A DNA stretch of 64,000 nt from Actinoallomurus sp048498315. GTDB taxonomy: Bacteria > Actinomycetota > Actinomycetes > Streptosporangiales > Streptosporangiaceae. The DNA lies in assembly GCA_048498315.1 (NCBI GenBank), contig JBEHYF010000005.1, positions 1-64,000 of the forward strand, read 5' to 3'. Below are positions 6,854-20,173 of the stretch, one piece after another (the first letter of the stretch is position 1; each line of letters begins with the position of its first letter). The notes beneath the pieces are model-generated. The model was not told the origin of the DNA and did no database searches. It saw only the letters and a program-made list of their open reading frames with translations. The position numbers and the translations under genes are program-made.

Positions 6854-7849
6854 TTACTGGTCGGCCTCCTTCAGCGTGACCTCGATACCGCCGACGAGGT
6901 CGGCCGCCATGTTGTAGATCACCGCCCACACCGTGGCGAGCGCGGTGATCAGCAGGACGTTGAGGGTGCCGATCAGGGCCGTGTAGCCGAGGATGCGGGC
7001 GGCGGAGAACCAACTCGCGGGGTTCAGGCCGCCGCTGCTCGTGCCCTGCAGGTCCTTGATCGTGTTGGTCAGGGCGTCGAAGACGCCGAGCCCGGACAGG
7101 ATCAGGTAGAGCACGAAGACCGCGACGAACAGCACGAAGAAGCAGACGAGCGACATTATGAAGCTGAACTTCATCACCGACCAAGGCTCGAAGCGGGCCA
7201 CCTGAAGGTGGGCCTTGCGCGGCGGCTTGCGGGCGGCCGCCCGGTCGGGTCTGGTGTCTTCGCCGGAGCCGCGGGTGGGCTCCAGCGCCGTCGTGGTCCG
7301 CGCGCTCCCGTACGGCGGCGCCGGCTGCGTGGATCCCCTGGGTCCGGAGGATCCCGGCCCGCCGTATCCGTGGGCGCTGGGAACGTCCATGGACGTCGCC
7401 CTATCTGATGGCAGGGAGGTGTCCGCGCTTTTCGGCTTGTCCTGGGCACCGGCGCCCGTTCCGGTACCCGCACCGGCACCCGGGCCGCGGGCGACGAGGC
7501 GGTCCTTGCTGCCCGCCGCGTCGCCGGTGGGGTCGGCGGGGGCCTTGCCGTCCGTGGCGTCCGCACCGCCGGCACCGGCGGGCTTGCCGGGCCTGCCGGG
7601 CAGCTTGATGTCCTGGACGGTGTCTTCGGTACCGGTCTTCTTCATGGCCGCGAAGTCGACGACGGTCTCTTCGGCCTTGTCGGCCGGCCCCGCGCCGTCC
7701 GGCTCGGCGTCGGTCTTGTTCACGGTCACCTCGTCACCCGTCGACTTCTCGGCGGCACTGGACCTTTTCCGCTGGTCATTCTTGCCACCCGCCCCCGTGG
7801 AACGCGCCGCGGACCGCCCGTTGGCGCCCTTGCCGGCGTTGGCCGTCAT
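6854..7849 (-). CDS. DUF3566 membrane protein downstream of gyrA
   Basis: 331 residues. The first ~200 are low-complexity, charged and Gly/Pro/Thr-rich, and probably disordered. The C-terminal 125 form the DUF3566 domain, beginning HLQVARFEPWSVMKFSF, with two membrane helices (the first around FFVLFVAVFVLYLIL, the second near the C-terminus before YNMAADLVGGIEVTLKEA). ATG 7849 follows GGGGAGGA at a good distance; a longer open frame exists upstream but overlaps gyrA and lacks such a site. It follows gyrA by 49 bases, as in most actinomycetes. Function unknown. Confidence 0.9.
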   Translation of the reverse strand: MTANAGKGANGRSAARSTGAGGKNDQRKRSSAAEKSTGDEVTVNKTDAEPDGAGPADKAEETVVDFAAMKKTGTEDTVQDIKLPGRPGKPAGAGGADATDGKAPADPTGDAAGSKDRLVARGPGAGAGTGTGAGAQDKPKSADTSLPSDRATSMDVPSAHGYGGPGSSGPRGSTQPAPPYGSARTTTALEPTRGSGEDTRPDRAAARKPPRKAHLQVARFEPWSVMKFSFIMSLVCFFVLFVAVFVLYLILSGLGVFDALTNTIKDLQGTSSGGLNPASWFSAARILGYTALIGTLNVLLITALATVWAVIYNMAADLVGGIEVTLKEADQ

Positions 7850-7898
7850 ATGTCCTCCCCGGGGAGGCGACGCTGCCCCTGACGCACCGGCCGGTGCA

Positions 7899-10415
<2,517 letters not shown>

Positions 10416-10490
10416 CTAAGAGACCTCTTCCAGCAGTTGAGAGCCGAACGGCGCGGCCGGGCACCGGGTGACGGTGCGCGCGGCCGTCCG

Positions 10491-12431
<1,941 letters not shown>

Positions 12432-12889
12432 GTGGAGATCCTCCTGCCGGAGGACACGCGCCGCGCAGCTCTGCCTGACACAGAAGGGCGCCCGGTCCAC
12501 GGGCGGCCCGCAACGGCGATCGTGTCCTGCATCTGCCCTTCATTCTACCCACCCTGGACCTGTTCCTGGGCCATCTAGGGCGTTCTCGGCGCGCATAAGC
12601 CTCGAACAGAGGCCCCCGGAAGTCCCCCTACCGGCATAGGGGGTCGCGAGGCGTACGGACGGCAAAGCGAATCCCGCTGCGTGCCGGAGGTCCGCTCCGA
12701 AACCGGTTCGCACAGCCTGTGGACGACCGCCGCGGGTGCCGTGCCGCGGTATGGGCACCGCGACCGGGTCATCAGGTGTGGCGTCCGGCGTCGCGTTCAC
12801 TGCGGTGTCACATGCGCCCGCGCGACGAGCCGCCGTCCCCCGCCCCCTGAGTCCGCACGAGCAGCTCAGGTACGGTGTCACCCGCAGTG
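12432..12889. other. gyrB upstream region
   Basis: 458 bases between DUF721 and gyrB on the minus strand. No coding frame is credible. It should contain the gyrB promoter, but I could not identify one with confidence. CATAGGG/CCCTATG-type palindromic bits near 12630-12645 were seen and not interpreted. Confidence 0.4.
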
Positions 12890-13426
12890 TCACGTACGAC
12901 GGCGGCCGCCGGTGACCCGCAGCCGTCCTCCGCCGCGCTGCCCGGAGGACGGCCCGACGACCTTGACCCGCCGTACGGTACCGTGTCCGAGCTCCTCGTT
13001 GAGCCGCTTGACCAGGGTGGCGGCCAGCAGCCGTAGCTGCGTCGCCCAGTTCGTGGAGTCGGCCGCCACCACCAGCACGCCGTCCTCGAACGTCTGCGGC
13101 TCCGTGTGCTCGGCCAGCTCCGGTCCGACGATCTGCGGCCACCGGCCGAAGACCCCGCCGACCGCCGCGCGTTCCTCCCAGCCGCGTGCCGCGAGCAGCT
13201 CGCGGATCGCCGACCCGAACGCCGTCGGATCGCCGCCGCGGCGCGTCGGCCCGGCCGCCCGTGCCCGTCTGCGATGCCCCTGTCCCGGCTGCGCGCCGCG
13301 CTCGCGGGCGTCCGCCTTCGCCTGGGCGAGCGCCTCGCGGGCCAGCTCGATCCCCGTCTTCGGTCTATCGACAGTCGGCTTATCAACAGGCTGTGGATTC
13401 TCCGTGCCGTCCGCGCTACCGGACAC
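12890..13426 (-). CDS. DUF721 (DciA-like) protein
   Basis: 178 residues. The C-terminal ~110 residues (WPQIVGPELAEHTEPQTFED and LVVAADSTNWATQLRLLA) form the DUF721 domain, which is shared with the ancestral helicase loader DciA. GTG 13426 overlaps the recF stop by 11 bases, so it is translationally linked to recF. A role loading or helping the replicative helicase is inferred from the family and from the position in the dnaA-dnaN-recF-gyrB cluster. The N-terminal part is basic and probably flexible. Confidence 0.88.
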   Translation of the reverse strand: MSGSADGTENPQPVDKPTVDRPKTGIELAREALAQAKADARERGAQPGQGHRRRARAAGPTRRGGDPTAFGSAIRELLAARGWEERAAVGGVFGRWPQIVGPELAEHTEPQTFEDGVLVVAADSTNWATQLRLLAATLVKRLNEELGHGTVRRVKVVGPSSGQRGGGRLRVTGGRRRT

Positions 13427-14549
13427 GGGTCACCTCCCCGTTCGCCACCTCGAACGCCGCACCGGCGAGTTGCTCCGGCACGTCGTCGGGAACCGCCGCA
13501 GTGATCAGAACCTGCTCGGCCGGCGCGACCAGCTCCGCCAGACGGCGGCGGCGCCCGGCGTCCAGCTCGGCGAACACGTCGTCAAGGATCAGCACCGGGT
13601 CGTCCCCGTCCGCCCGTAGCAGGTCGTACGACGCCAGCCGCAGCGCCAGCGCGAACGACCACGACTCGCCGTGGCTCGCGTAGCCGCGCGCCGGCAGGTC
13701 GCCGAGCCGCAGCAGCAACTCGTCGCGGTGCGGGCCGACCAGGCTCACACCCCGCTCCAGCTCGCTGGGCCGCGCCTCCGCCATGGCGGCCAGGAGCCCC
13801 TCGGCCAGCACCGCTCGGTCGGGCGACGGCTCGGGGTCGTCCGGCCCGGCGATCGAGGCGCGGTAGGCCAGGTCGGCGCCGCCGCCGGGGGCCAGCGCGG
13901 CGTACGCCTTCGCGACCAGCGGCCGCAGTGCCGCGACCAGCTCCAGGCGGGCGCCCAGCAGCTCCGCGCCGGTACGGGCCAGGTGGGTGTCCCACACGTC
14001 GAGGGTGGCCAGGACCTCGGGGCCCGGCCTGCGGCGGTGCGCGGCCGCCGACTTCAACAGGGCGTTGCGCTGCCTCAGGACGCGCTCGTAGTCGGACCGC
14101 ACACCGGCGAACCGCGGCGCGCGGATCGTCAGCAGCTCGTCGAGGAACCGGCGGCGCTCGCCCGGATCTCCCTTCACCAGGACCAGGTCCTCGGGCGCGA
14201 ACAGCACGGTGCGCAGGATCCCCAGCACCTCGCGCGGGCGCTGCACCGGCGAGCGGTTGAGCCGGGCGCGGTTGGCCCGGCCGGGGTTGATCTCCATCTC
14301 GATCAGCGCCTTGCGGTCGTCGCGGACCACGCCGGCGCGCACGATCGCGCGCTGCGCGCCGTGCCGGATGAGCGGGGCGTCGGTGGCGACCCGGTGGCTG
14401 CCCTGCAGGGCGACGTAGCCGATGGCCTCGACGAGGTTGGTCTTGCCCTGGCCGTTCGGCCCCACGAACGCGCTGATGCCCGGGTCGAGGGCGATCTCCG
14501 CCGACTCATACGACCGGAAGTCCTTCAGCGCGAGGTGGGCGACGTACAC
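13416..14549 (-). CDS. recF: DNA replication and repair protein RecF
   Basis: 377 residues, normal length. It is an SMC-like ABC ATPase that binds gapped DNA and helps RecO/RecR load RecA. Walker A is FVGPNGQGKTNLVEAI near residue 30, the signature is in the HGESWSFALALRLAS stretch, and Walker B is PVLILDDVFAELD. GTG 14549 begins VYVAHLALKDFRSYE, the conserved RecF start; no strong ribosome site is visible, so it may be weakly or leaderlessly initiated. It lies between gnd and DUF721. Confidence 0.97.
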   Translation of the reverse strand: MYVAHLALKDFRSYESAEIALDPGISAFVGPNGQGKTNLVEAIGYVALQGSHRVATDAPLIRHGAQRAIVRAGVVRDDRKALIEMEINPGRANRARLNRSPVQRPREVLGILRTVLFAPEDLVLVKGDPGERRRFLDELLTIRAPRFAGVRSDYERVLRQRNALLKSAAAHRRRPGPEVLATLDVWDTHLARTGAELLGARLELVAALRPLVAKAYAALAPGGGADLAYRASIAGPDDPEPSPDRAVLAEGLLAAMAEARPSELERGVSLVGPHRDELLLRLGDLPARGYASHGESWSFALALRLASYDLLRADGDDPVLILDDVFAELDAGRRRRLAELVAPAEQVLITAAVPDDVPEQLAGAAFEVANGEVTRVR

Positions 14550-14581
14550 CCAGACGAGACTAGGGGGTGTGGCGAAGAGAG

Positions 14582-14622
14582 CGCGCCCGCTGGCCGGAGT
14601 CGTATGGGCGTGAGCGGGCGCG
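14582..14622 (-). terminator. Hairpin between gnd and recF
   Basis: CGCGCCCGCT at 14582-14591 and AGCGGGCGCG at 14613-14622 are a perfect 10-base inverted repeat just downstream of gnd on its strand. Confidence 0.65.
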
Positions 14623-14633
14623 TCCCCAGATTT

Positions 14634-14662
14634 CGTCCACAGGTTTCCACAGGCTGTGGACG
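14634..14662. promoter_or_regulatory. Paired DnaA-box-like sequences before recF
   Basis: CGTCCACAG at 14634-14642 and CTGTGGACG at 14654-14662 are inverted copies of a one-mismatch DnaA box, with TTTCCACAG between them. They lie in the gnd-recF gap and may bind DnaA as an outlying part of the origin or as a local control site. Confidence 0.5.
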
Positions 14663-14683
14663 ATGCGGCCGCCGGCGCGCCGC

Positions 14684-15601
14684 TCAGCGCGGCGGCTCGA
14701 CGTCGGCGCCGGGCGAGTCGGCGCCCTTCAGCGTCTCGACCGCGTGCCCGCCGAACTGGTTGCGCAGCGCCGCGACCATCTTCATCGCCGGGGAGTCGTC
14801 CTGCCGCGAGGCGAACCGGGCGTACAGGGCGGCGGTGATGACCGGCAGCGGCACCGCCATGTCGACCGCGGCCTGGACCGTCCACCGGCCCTCGCCGGAG
14901 TCCTGTGCATAACCCTTGAGCGCGGCCAGCTCCGGATCGTCGTCCAGCGCGCGCACCGCCAGGTCGAGAAGCCACGAGCGGATGACGGTGCCCTCGCGCC
15001 AGCTCCGGAACGTTTCCGGGACGTCCTTGACGAGGCCGCTGGCCTCCAGCAGCTCCCAGCCCTCGGCGAAGGCCTGCATCATGCCGTACTCGATGCCGTT
15101 GTGGACCATCTTGGCGAAGTGGCCCGCGCCGACCGCGCCGGCGTGCACGAAGCCGAACTCGCCCTCGGGCTTGAGCGCCTCGAACACCGGCATGAGCTGC
15201 TTCACGTGCTCGTCGGAGCCGCCGACCATGAGCGCGTAGCCGTTCTGCAGCCCCCACACGCCGCCGCTGACACCGGCGTCGACGAACCCGATGCCGCGCT
15301 CGCCGAGCTGCGCGGCATGCTTCTGGTCGTCCACATAGTGCGAGTTGCCGCCGTCGACGACCACGTCGCCGGGCTCGAGGGCGTCGGCGAGCCGGTCGAT
15401 CGTCGCCCGCGTCGGCTCGCCGGCCGGCACCATGACCCACACGGACCGCGGCGCGTCCAGGCGCTCGACCAGTTCTTCCAGCGAGCCGACGTCGGTGACC
15501 TTCGGATCACGGTCGTAGCCGACGACGGTCAGCCCCGCCCGCCGCAGGCGCTCGGCCATGTTGCCGCCCATACGGCCGAGCCCGATCATCCCCAATTGCA
15601 T
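14684..15601 (-). CDS. gnd: 6-phosphogluconate dehydrogenase, decarboxylating (short type)
   Basis: 305 residues. It oxidises 6-phosphogluconate to ribulose 5-phosphate and CO2, making NAD(P)H. The Rossmann start MQLGMIGLGRMGGNMAERL, DAGVSGGVWGLQNG (substrate Ser/Gly loop) and the catalytic Lys region HFAKMVHNGIEYGMMQA are clear. The short ~300-residue form is the one found between dnaN and recF in actinomycetes. ATG 15601 follows GAGGAGAAGCC. It is an unexpected metabolic gene within a replication cluster, but the position is conserved. Confidence 0.95.
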   Translation of the reverse strand: MQLGMIGLGRMGGNMAERLRRAGLTVVGYDRDPKVTDVGSLEELVERLDAPRSVWVMVPAGEPTRATIDRLADALEPGDVVVDGGNSHYVDDQKHAAQLGERGIGFVDAGVSGGVWGLQNGYALMVGGSDEHVKQLMPVFEALKPEGEFGFVHAGAVGAGHFAKMVHNGIEYGMMQAFAEGWELLEASGLVKDVPETFRSWREGTVIRSWLLDLAVRALDDDPELAALKGYAQDSGEGRWTVQAAVDMAVPLPVITAALYARFASRQDDSPAMKMVAALRNQFGGHAVETLKGADSPGADVEPPR

Positions 15602-15645
15602 TGGCTTCTCCTCAGATGGCGGTCCCCGTTCGTTCGAAGCCTAGT

Positions 15646-15693
15646 TACCCCCGGGCGAACCCGACGAACGGAGCGGAGCGGGCGCCCGGGGTA
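15646..15693 (-). terminator. Hairpin after dnaN
   Basis: TACCCCCGGGCG at 15646-15657 pairs with CGCCCGGGGTA at 15683-15693 with one bulge, in the 138-base gap between dnaN and gnd. Confidence 0.5.
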
Positions 15694-15739
15694 CGAGGGT
15701 GCGCGCGGAGACGGTGAGCGAGGAGATGGGCTCTGAGGC

Positions 15740-16861
15740 TCAGCTTGACAGCCGGATCGGCATGATCAGGTAGCGGTAGTCCGGGTCGGACTCGTCGGCC
15801 GGCTTTCCGGTGATCACTGCCGGTTTAGTGGACGTCGTCATCGACAGCCGGGCGACGTCGGAGCCGATCGCGCTGAGCCCGTCGAGCAGGTAGTGCGGGT
15901 TGAAGGCGATGTCGATGTCCTGCCCGTCGAGGGATGCGCCGAGGACTTCCACAGCCTGTGCATCGTCGCCGCTGCCGGCCTCCAGCACGACCTCGCCCTG
16001 CCGGAACGACAGGCGTACGGGGGTGTTCTTCTCCGCCACCAGGCCGACGCGCTTGACCGCCTCGGCGAACGGTCCGGCCTCGATCTCGGCCACCGCCGAG
16101 GTGTCCTTCGGCCACAACGACTGGTACTTGACGAACTCGGCGTCCAGCAGGCGCGTGGTGGTGCGGCGGCCGCCGCCCTCGAAGCCGATCATGCCCTCGC
16201 CGCTGCCGCCGGTCGCCAGCGCGATCGACACCTCGGCGCCGGAGGTGAGCGACTTGGCGGTGTCGGAGAGCGTCTTGGCCGGCACCAGCGCCACGGCGGA
16301 GATGTCGGGGCGCTCCGGCTGCCAGCGCAGCTGTCGCACGGCGAGCCGGTAACGGTCGGTCGAGGCGAGGGTGACCATGTCGCCTTCGATCTCGACCCGT
16401 ACGCCGGTGAGCATCGGCAGGGTGTCGTCGCGGCCCGCGGCGACCGCGACCTGCGCGACCGCGGCGGCGAACGCGTCGCTGCCGACCCGGCCGGCGGCCG
16501 GCGGCATCTCCGGCAGGCTCGGGTAGTCCTCCACAGGCATGGTGAGGAGCGTGAACTTCGCCGTGCCGCACTTCAGCGTGACCTTGACGCCGTCGGTGGT
16601 GATCTCGACGGGCTGCGCTGGCAGGCTGCGGGAGATCTCGGCGAGGAGCCGGCCCGACACCAGCGCCGTGCCCGGCTCGTCGGCGTCGATGTCCATCGTC
16701 ATCTGCGCCGAGACCTCGTAGTCGAACGAGGACAGCTTGAGCTGGTCGCCGGCCTCGATGAGCATGCCGGCGAGCACCGGCACGGGCGGGCGGACCGGCA
16801 GGGTGCGCGCGGTCCAGGCAACGGCGTCGGCGAGGACGTCTCTCTCGATGCGGAACTTCAC
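15740..16861 (-). CDS. dnaN: DNA polymerase III sliding clamp (beta)
   Basis: 373 residues, normal length, three repeated clamp domains. It begins MKFRIERDVLADAVAWTARTL at GTG 16861 after AGGAGA, and ends with RYLIMPIRLSS, the usual C-terminus (YLIMPIRL) lining the client-binding pocket. It encircles DNA and tethers polymerase III. A longer open frame upstream would run into oriC and is not credible. Confidence 0.97.
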   Translation of the reverse strand: MKFRIERDVLADAVAWTARTLPVRPPVPVLAGMLIEAGDQLKLSSFDYEVSAQMTMDIDADEPGTALVSGRLLAEISRSLPAQPVEITTDGVKVTLKCGTAKFTLLTMPVEDYPSLPEMPPAAGRVGSDAFAAAVAQVAVAAGRDDTLPMLTGVRVEIEGDMVTLASTDRYRLAVRQLRWQPERPDISAVALVPAKTLSDTAKSLTSGAEVSIALATGGSGEGMIGFEGGGRRTTTRLLDAEFVKYQSLWPKDTSAVAEIEAGPFAEAVKRVGLVAEKNTPVRLSFRQGEVVLEAGSGDDAQAVEVLGASLDGQDIDIAFNPHYLLDGLSAIGSDVARLSMTTSTKPAVITGKPADESDPDYRYLIMPIRLSS

Positions 16862-17302
16862 TTTGGACCGTCTCCTGAGGTTTCGATCACGTTGAGTCGT
16901 GGAACTGAGGAAACCGTACGGGGCCCGCGGGCCCGTGGGTGCCCATCCCCTTCTGGTTGTTGGTTTCTTTCTTTGTAGAGACAAGAGCAGTCATCGTCAT
17001 AGGGGCCGTGGATACTGTGGAGAAGCGCCGTCTCCGCAGGTCAGGCCCTGTTTCATCGTCCACCCCCGCTGTGCGTTCCGGCTGTGGAGGCCGCGCACGC
17101 CTGGGGATGAATCGAACTCGTCCACCGGGCATCCACCGGGCACCCCCATCTCGTCCCCATCTCGTCCACCGGTTCACCCCCGTGGTCCACATGGTTGTCC
17201 ACCGTGGCCGATCCACAGGGTTGTCCACAGCCTGTGTAATCCACGATCTCGGGATAACCGGTGTGCACGCGCTGTGGACGCCTGTGGACCGCTGTGGACA
17301 GG
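16862..17302. other. oriC: Chromosomal origin of replication oriC
   Basis: A 441-base non-coding gap between dnaN and dnaA, dense in DnaA boxes. TTGTCCACA at 17221-17229 is an exact box. Near matches include TGGTCCACA 17183-17191, TTGTCCACC 17195-17203, and several TGTGGAC-type boxes on the other strand at 17272-17301. Further CGTCCACC-like copies lie at 17110-17170. The boxes occur in both orientations, as in streptomycete oriC. Position and box density support the call; the unwinding element was not identified. Confidence 0.9.
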
Positions 17303-19057
17303 TCAGCTCCCGCCGTTGCGAGCCTGCTGCTTGATGCGGTTCGTCAGCTCGGTCACCTGGTTGTAGATCGGCCGCTTTTCCGCCATGAGCTTGCGGATCT
17401 TCTTCTCCGCGTGCATCACCGTCGTGTGGTCGCGGCCGCCGAACTGCTGCCCGATCTTCGGCAGCGACAGGTCCGTCAGCTCCCGGCACAGGTACATCGC
17501 GATCTGCCGCGCGGTGACCAGCACCCGCGAGCGCGACGGCCCGCACAGCTGCTCCATGTCGATGCCGAAGTACGTCGCGGTCTGCGCCATGATCGTCGCA
17601 GCGGTGATCTCCGGGCCGCTGTCGTTGGGGATCAGGTCCTTCAGGACGATCTCGGCGAGCTGCAGGTCGACCGACTGGCGGTTCAGGCTGGCGAACGCCG
17701 TCACCCGGATCAGCGCGCCCTCCAGCTCGCGGATGTTCGTCGAGATCTTCGAGGCGATGTACTCCAGCACCTCGGGCGGCGCGACCAGGCCCTCCTGCAC
17801 CGCCTTCTTGCGGAGGATCGCGATGCGGGTCTCCAACTCCGGTGGCTGGACGTCGGTGATCAAACCCCACTCGAACCTGTTGCGCAGCCGGTCCTCCAGC
17901 GTCACGAGCTGCTTGGGCGCGCGGTCGCTGGAGATCACGATCTGCTTGTTCGCGTTGTGGAGGGTGTTGAAGGTGTGGAAGAACTCCTCCTGCGTCTGCT
18001 CCTTGTTCTCCAGGAACTGGATGTCGTCGACCAGGAGGATGTCGACGTCGCGGTAGCGGCGGCGGAAGTTGTCGGCCTTGCCGTCGCGGATCGCGTTGAT
18101 GAAGTCGTTGGTGAACTCTTCGGAGCTGACGTACCGCACGCGTGCGCCGTTGAACAGGCTCTGCGCGTAGTGGCCGATGGCGTGCAGCATGTGCGTCTTG
18201 CCGAGCCCGGAGTCGCCGTAGATGAACAGCGGGTTGTAGGCCTTCGCCGGCGCCTCGGCCACCGCCACCGCCGCGGCGTGCGCGAACCGGTTGGACGAGC
18301 CGATCACGAAGGTGTCGAACGTGTACTTCGGGTTCAGCCGCGCGGGCTCGCCGCCGGTCTTGCCCTCCGGCGGCTCGGCCGGCGGCCGCGACTGCCACCC
18401 GCCCCCGGGGACCGCGCCCGGCGTCGGCACGAACGGGTCGCGCCGCCCGCCGAGGCCGGCGTGCCCGCCTGGGGCACCGGAGGTACCGGGCGGGCGGTGA
18501 CCGGCACCGCCGGGAGCGTCTCGTGCGCCCGCCCGGCGCTGCGGGTCGTTCGGGTACGAGCCACCGTACGGCTCGCCGCCGTACCGGTCGCCGCCGTACT
18601 GCCCGTCGTTTCGGTACTGCTGGTCGCCCGGGTACTGCTGGTCGGCGCCGTACGGACGGGGGTGCTGGTCGCCGCCGGGCCCGTGCGGCGGCAGGGCGTA
18701 CGACGGTACCTCAAGGTGGAAGGTCGGGGGCGCGGACCCGAACGCGGGCGGCTCGTGGTCGGTCTCCGGCTCGACCGGGACCTGGCGCTCGCTCTGCGGC
18801 GGCGGCTCGGGCTGGACGGTCACCGCGACCCGGATGTCGCGGCCGAGCTGCGTGGAGAGCACCTGCATGATGAGCGGGCGCAGCCGGTTGTCGAGCACGT
18901 CCTTGGCGAACTCGTTGGGCGTGGCGAGCAGCGCGGTGTCTTCCACGAGGGCGAGCGGGCGCGTCATGGACAGCCACGCCCGGTGCTGCGGCGGCAGGTC
19001 GCCCGGGAGCTCTTCCAGTGCCCTCGTCCAGATGAGCGCAAGGTCCAGCCCGTCCAT
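17303..19057 (-). CDS. dnaA: Chromosomal replication initiator DnaA
   Basis: 584 residues. Domain I is about 1-85. Domain II (about 86-250) is a long proline/glycine/tyrosine-rich linker of the kind found in streptomycetes and relatives. The AAA+ domain III contains YGDSGLGKTHMLHAIGHYA (Walker A) and DILLVDDIQFLENKEQTQEE (Walker B). Domain IV ends with GGRDHTTVMHAEKKI, the DnaA-box-reading helix. ATG 19057 follows GAGGGGGACCAGG. It sits beside oriC and divergent from rpmH. Confidence 0.98.
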   Translation of the reverse strand: MDGLDLALIWTRALEELPGDLPPQHRAWLSMTRPLALVEDTALLATPNEFAKDVLDNRLRPLIMQVLSTQLGRDIRVAVTVQPEPPPQSERQVPVEPETDHEPPAFGSAPPTFHLEVPSYALPPHGPGGDQHPRPYGADQQYPGDQQYRNDGQYGGDRYGGEPYGGSYPNDPQRRAGARDAPGGAGHRPPGTSGAPGGHAGLGGRRDPFVPTPGAVPGGGWQSRPPAEPPEGKTGGEPARLNPKYTFDTFVIGSSNRFAHAAAVAVAEAPAKAYNPLFIYGDSGLGKTHMLHAIGHYAQSLFNGARVRYVSSEEFTNDFINAIRDGKADNFRRRYRDVDILLVDDIQFLENKEQTQEEFFHTFNTLHNANKQIVISSDRAPKQLVTLEDRLRNRFEWGLITDVQPPELETRIAILRKKAVQEGLVAPPEVLEYIASKISTNIRELEGALIRVTAFASLNRQSVDLQLAEIVLKDLIPNDSGPEITAATIMAQTATYFGIDMEQLCGPSRSRVLVTARQIAMYLCRELTDLSLPKIGQQFGGRDHTTVMHAEKKIRKLMAEKRPIYNQVTELTNRIKQQARNGGS

Positions 19058-19363
19058 GTCCTGGTCCCCCTCCCTCTAAGCGGTCGGCGCACCACTCGGC
19101 GCTTCGTCATCCCGCACAACGTAAGACGACCACTCTCTCACGCGTCATCCACAGGGTTGTCCACAACTTGTGCACACAGGTCCGGGGATCTTGGGGATAA
19201 CCGCGCTCGGTTTGACCGGAGGGCAGGTCAGACCGTACCGTACGACGGTCGAGTCGCATCGGCGTCGGTGTTGCGTGCCCGCAGGTCGACGGTCCTCTCC
19301 CAAGGTCGAGCGCCCGATGCGACGTCCGAAGCAAGTGATCGCAGCACCCCACTGGAGCCTCGA
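19058..19363. promoter_or_regulatory. dnaA-rpmH divergent control region
   Basis: A 306-base region carrying promoters for dnaA (minus) and rpmH (plus). It contains an exact DnaA box TTGTCCACA at 19157-19165, TTGTGCACA at 19168-19176 and CATCCACAG at 19147-19155. DnaA autoregulation through these boxes is likely by analogy with other actinomycetes. Promoter elements were not assigned. Confidence 0.7.
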
Positions 19364-19501
19364 GTGAGCAAGCGCACGTACCAGCCGAACAACCGCCGCC
19401 GGCACAAGAAGCACGGCTTCCGGCTCCGCATGCGCACCCGCGCGGGGCGCGCGATCCTGTCGGCGCGCCGTCGCAAGGGGCGCGCCCGCGTCGCGGTCTG
19501 A
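19364..19501 (+). CDS. rpmH: Ribosomal protein bL34
   Basis: 45 residues, highly basic: SKRTYQPNNRRRHKKHGFRL followed by RMRTRAGRAILSARRRKGR, the complete L34 signature. GTG 19364 is the start. It is the first gene of the rpmH-rnpA-yidD-yidC-jag operon and is divergent from dnaA. Confidence 0.98.
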   Translation: MSKRTYQPNNRRRHKKHGFRLRMRTRAGRAILSARRRKGRARVAV

Positions 19502-19513
19502 GCAGCGGCGGCG

Positions 19514-19873
19514 ATGCTGCCGTCCGGCCACCGGATGCGGCGGCGTGAAGAGTTCACCTCGGCCGTCCGGCGCGGCGATCGCGCCGGACGGCCGTGTGTC
19601 GTTCTCCACCTGCAATGCCGCGACGGCGTCGACGAGCCCGCGCGGGTCGGATTCACCGTCGGGCGGCAGGTCGGCGACGCGGTGACGCGCAACAGGGTCC
19701 GCCGGCGGCTGCGGCATCTCGTCCGCGCGCATCTGCATCGCCTGCCAGCGGGTAGCCTGCTTGTCGTGCGCGCCAATCCCATGGCGGCCACCGCACGCAA
19801 CGACGAACTCGCCGCGGATCTCGCCGCGGCACTCGACCGGCTTCTGCGGCGACAGGTCAAGAGGCAGACATGA
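19514..19873 (+). CDS. rnpA: Ribonuclease P protein component
   Basis: 119 residues. It partners the RNase P RNA to remove tRNA 5' leaders. The RNR motif is seen in AVTRNRVRRRLRHLVR, and RVGFTVGRQVGDAV is the adjacent conserved strand. It overlaps yidD by four bases (ATGA at 19870-19873). Confidence 0.96.
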   Translation: MLPSGHRMRRREEFTSAVRRGDRAGRPCVVLHLQCRDGVDEPARVGFTVGRQVGDAVTRNRVRRRLRHLVRAHLHRLPAGSLLVVRANPMAATARNDELAADLAAALDRLLRRQVKRQT

Positions 19874-20163
19874 CTGACAAGCCGACACCGGCGGCTCGGG
19901 CCTTGATTGTGCCCATCCTCTTCTACCGCCGATTCGTCAGCCCCCTCTTCCCCCCGGTGTGCCGGTACCAGCCGACCTGCAGCGCCTACGCGATGGGCGC
20001 CCTCCGCACGCACGGCGCCCTGCGCGGCAGCTGGCTCGCGGTGCGTCGTGTCGGGCGCTGCCACCCGTTCCGGCCCGGCGGGTACGACCCCGTACCTCCG
20101 CGTGAGGGCGGGCGACCCCAAGACCCCGCGCCGCACCGCGGCGCCGTTATCGGAGAACACTAG
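19870..20163 (+). CDS. yidD: Membrane protein insertion efficiency factor YidD
   Basis: 97 residues. YRRFVSPLFPPVCRYQPTCS followed by AYAMGALRTHGALRGSWLA is the YidD/UPF0161 signature with its conserved cysteines. RVGRCHPFRPGGYDPVP closes the domain. It is thought to assist YidC-dependent insertion. Translationally coupled to rnpA and 10 bases ahead of yidC. Confidence 0.95.
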   Translation: MTDKPTPAARALIVPILFYRRFVSPLFPPVCRYQPTCSAYAMGALRTHGALRGSWLAVRRVGRCHPFRPGGYDPVPPREGGRPQDPAPHRGAVIGEH

Positions 20164-20173
20164 GAGCCAGCCG

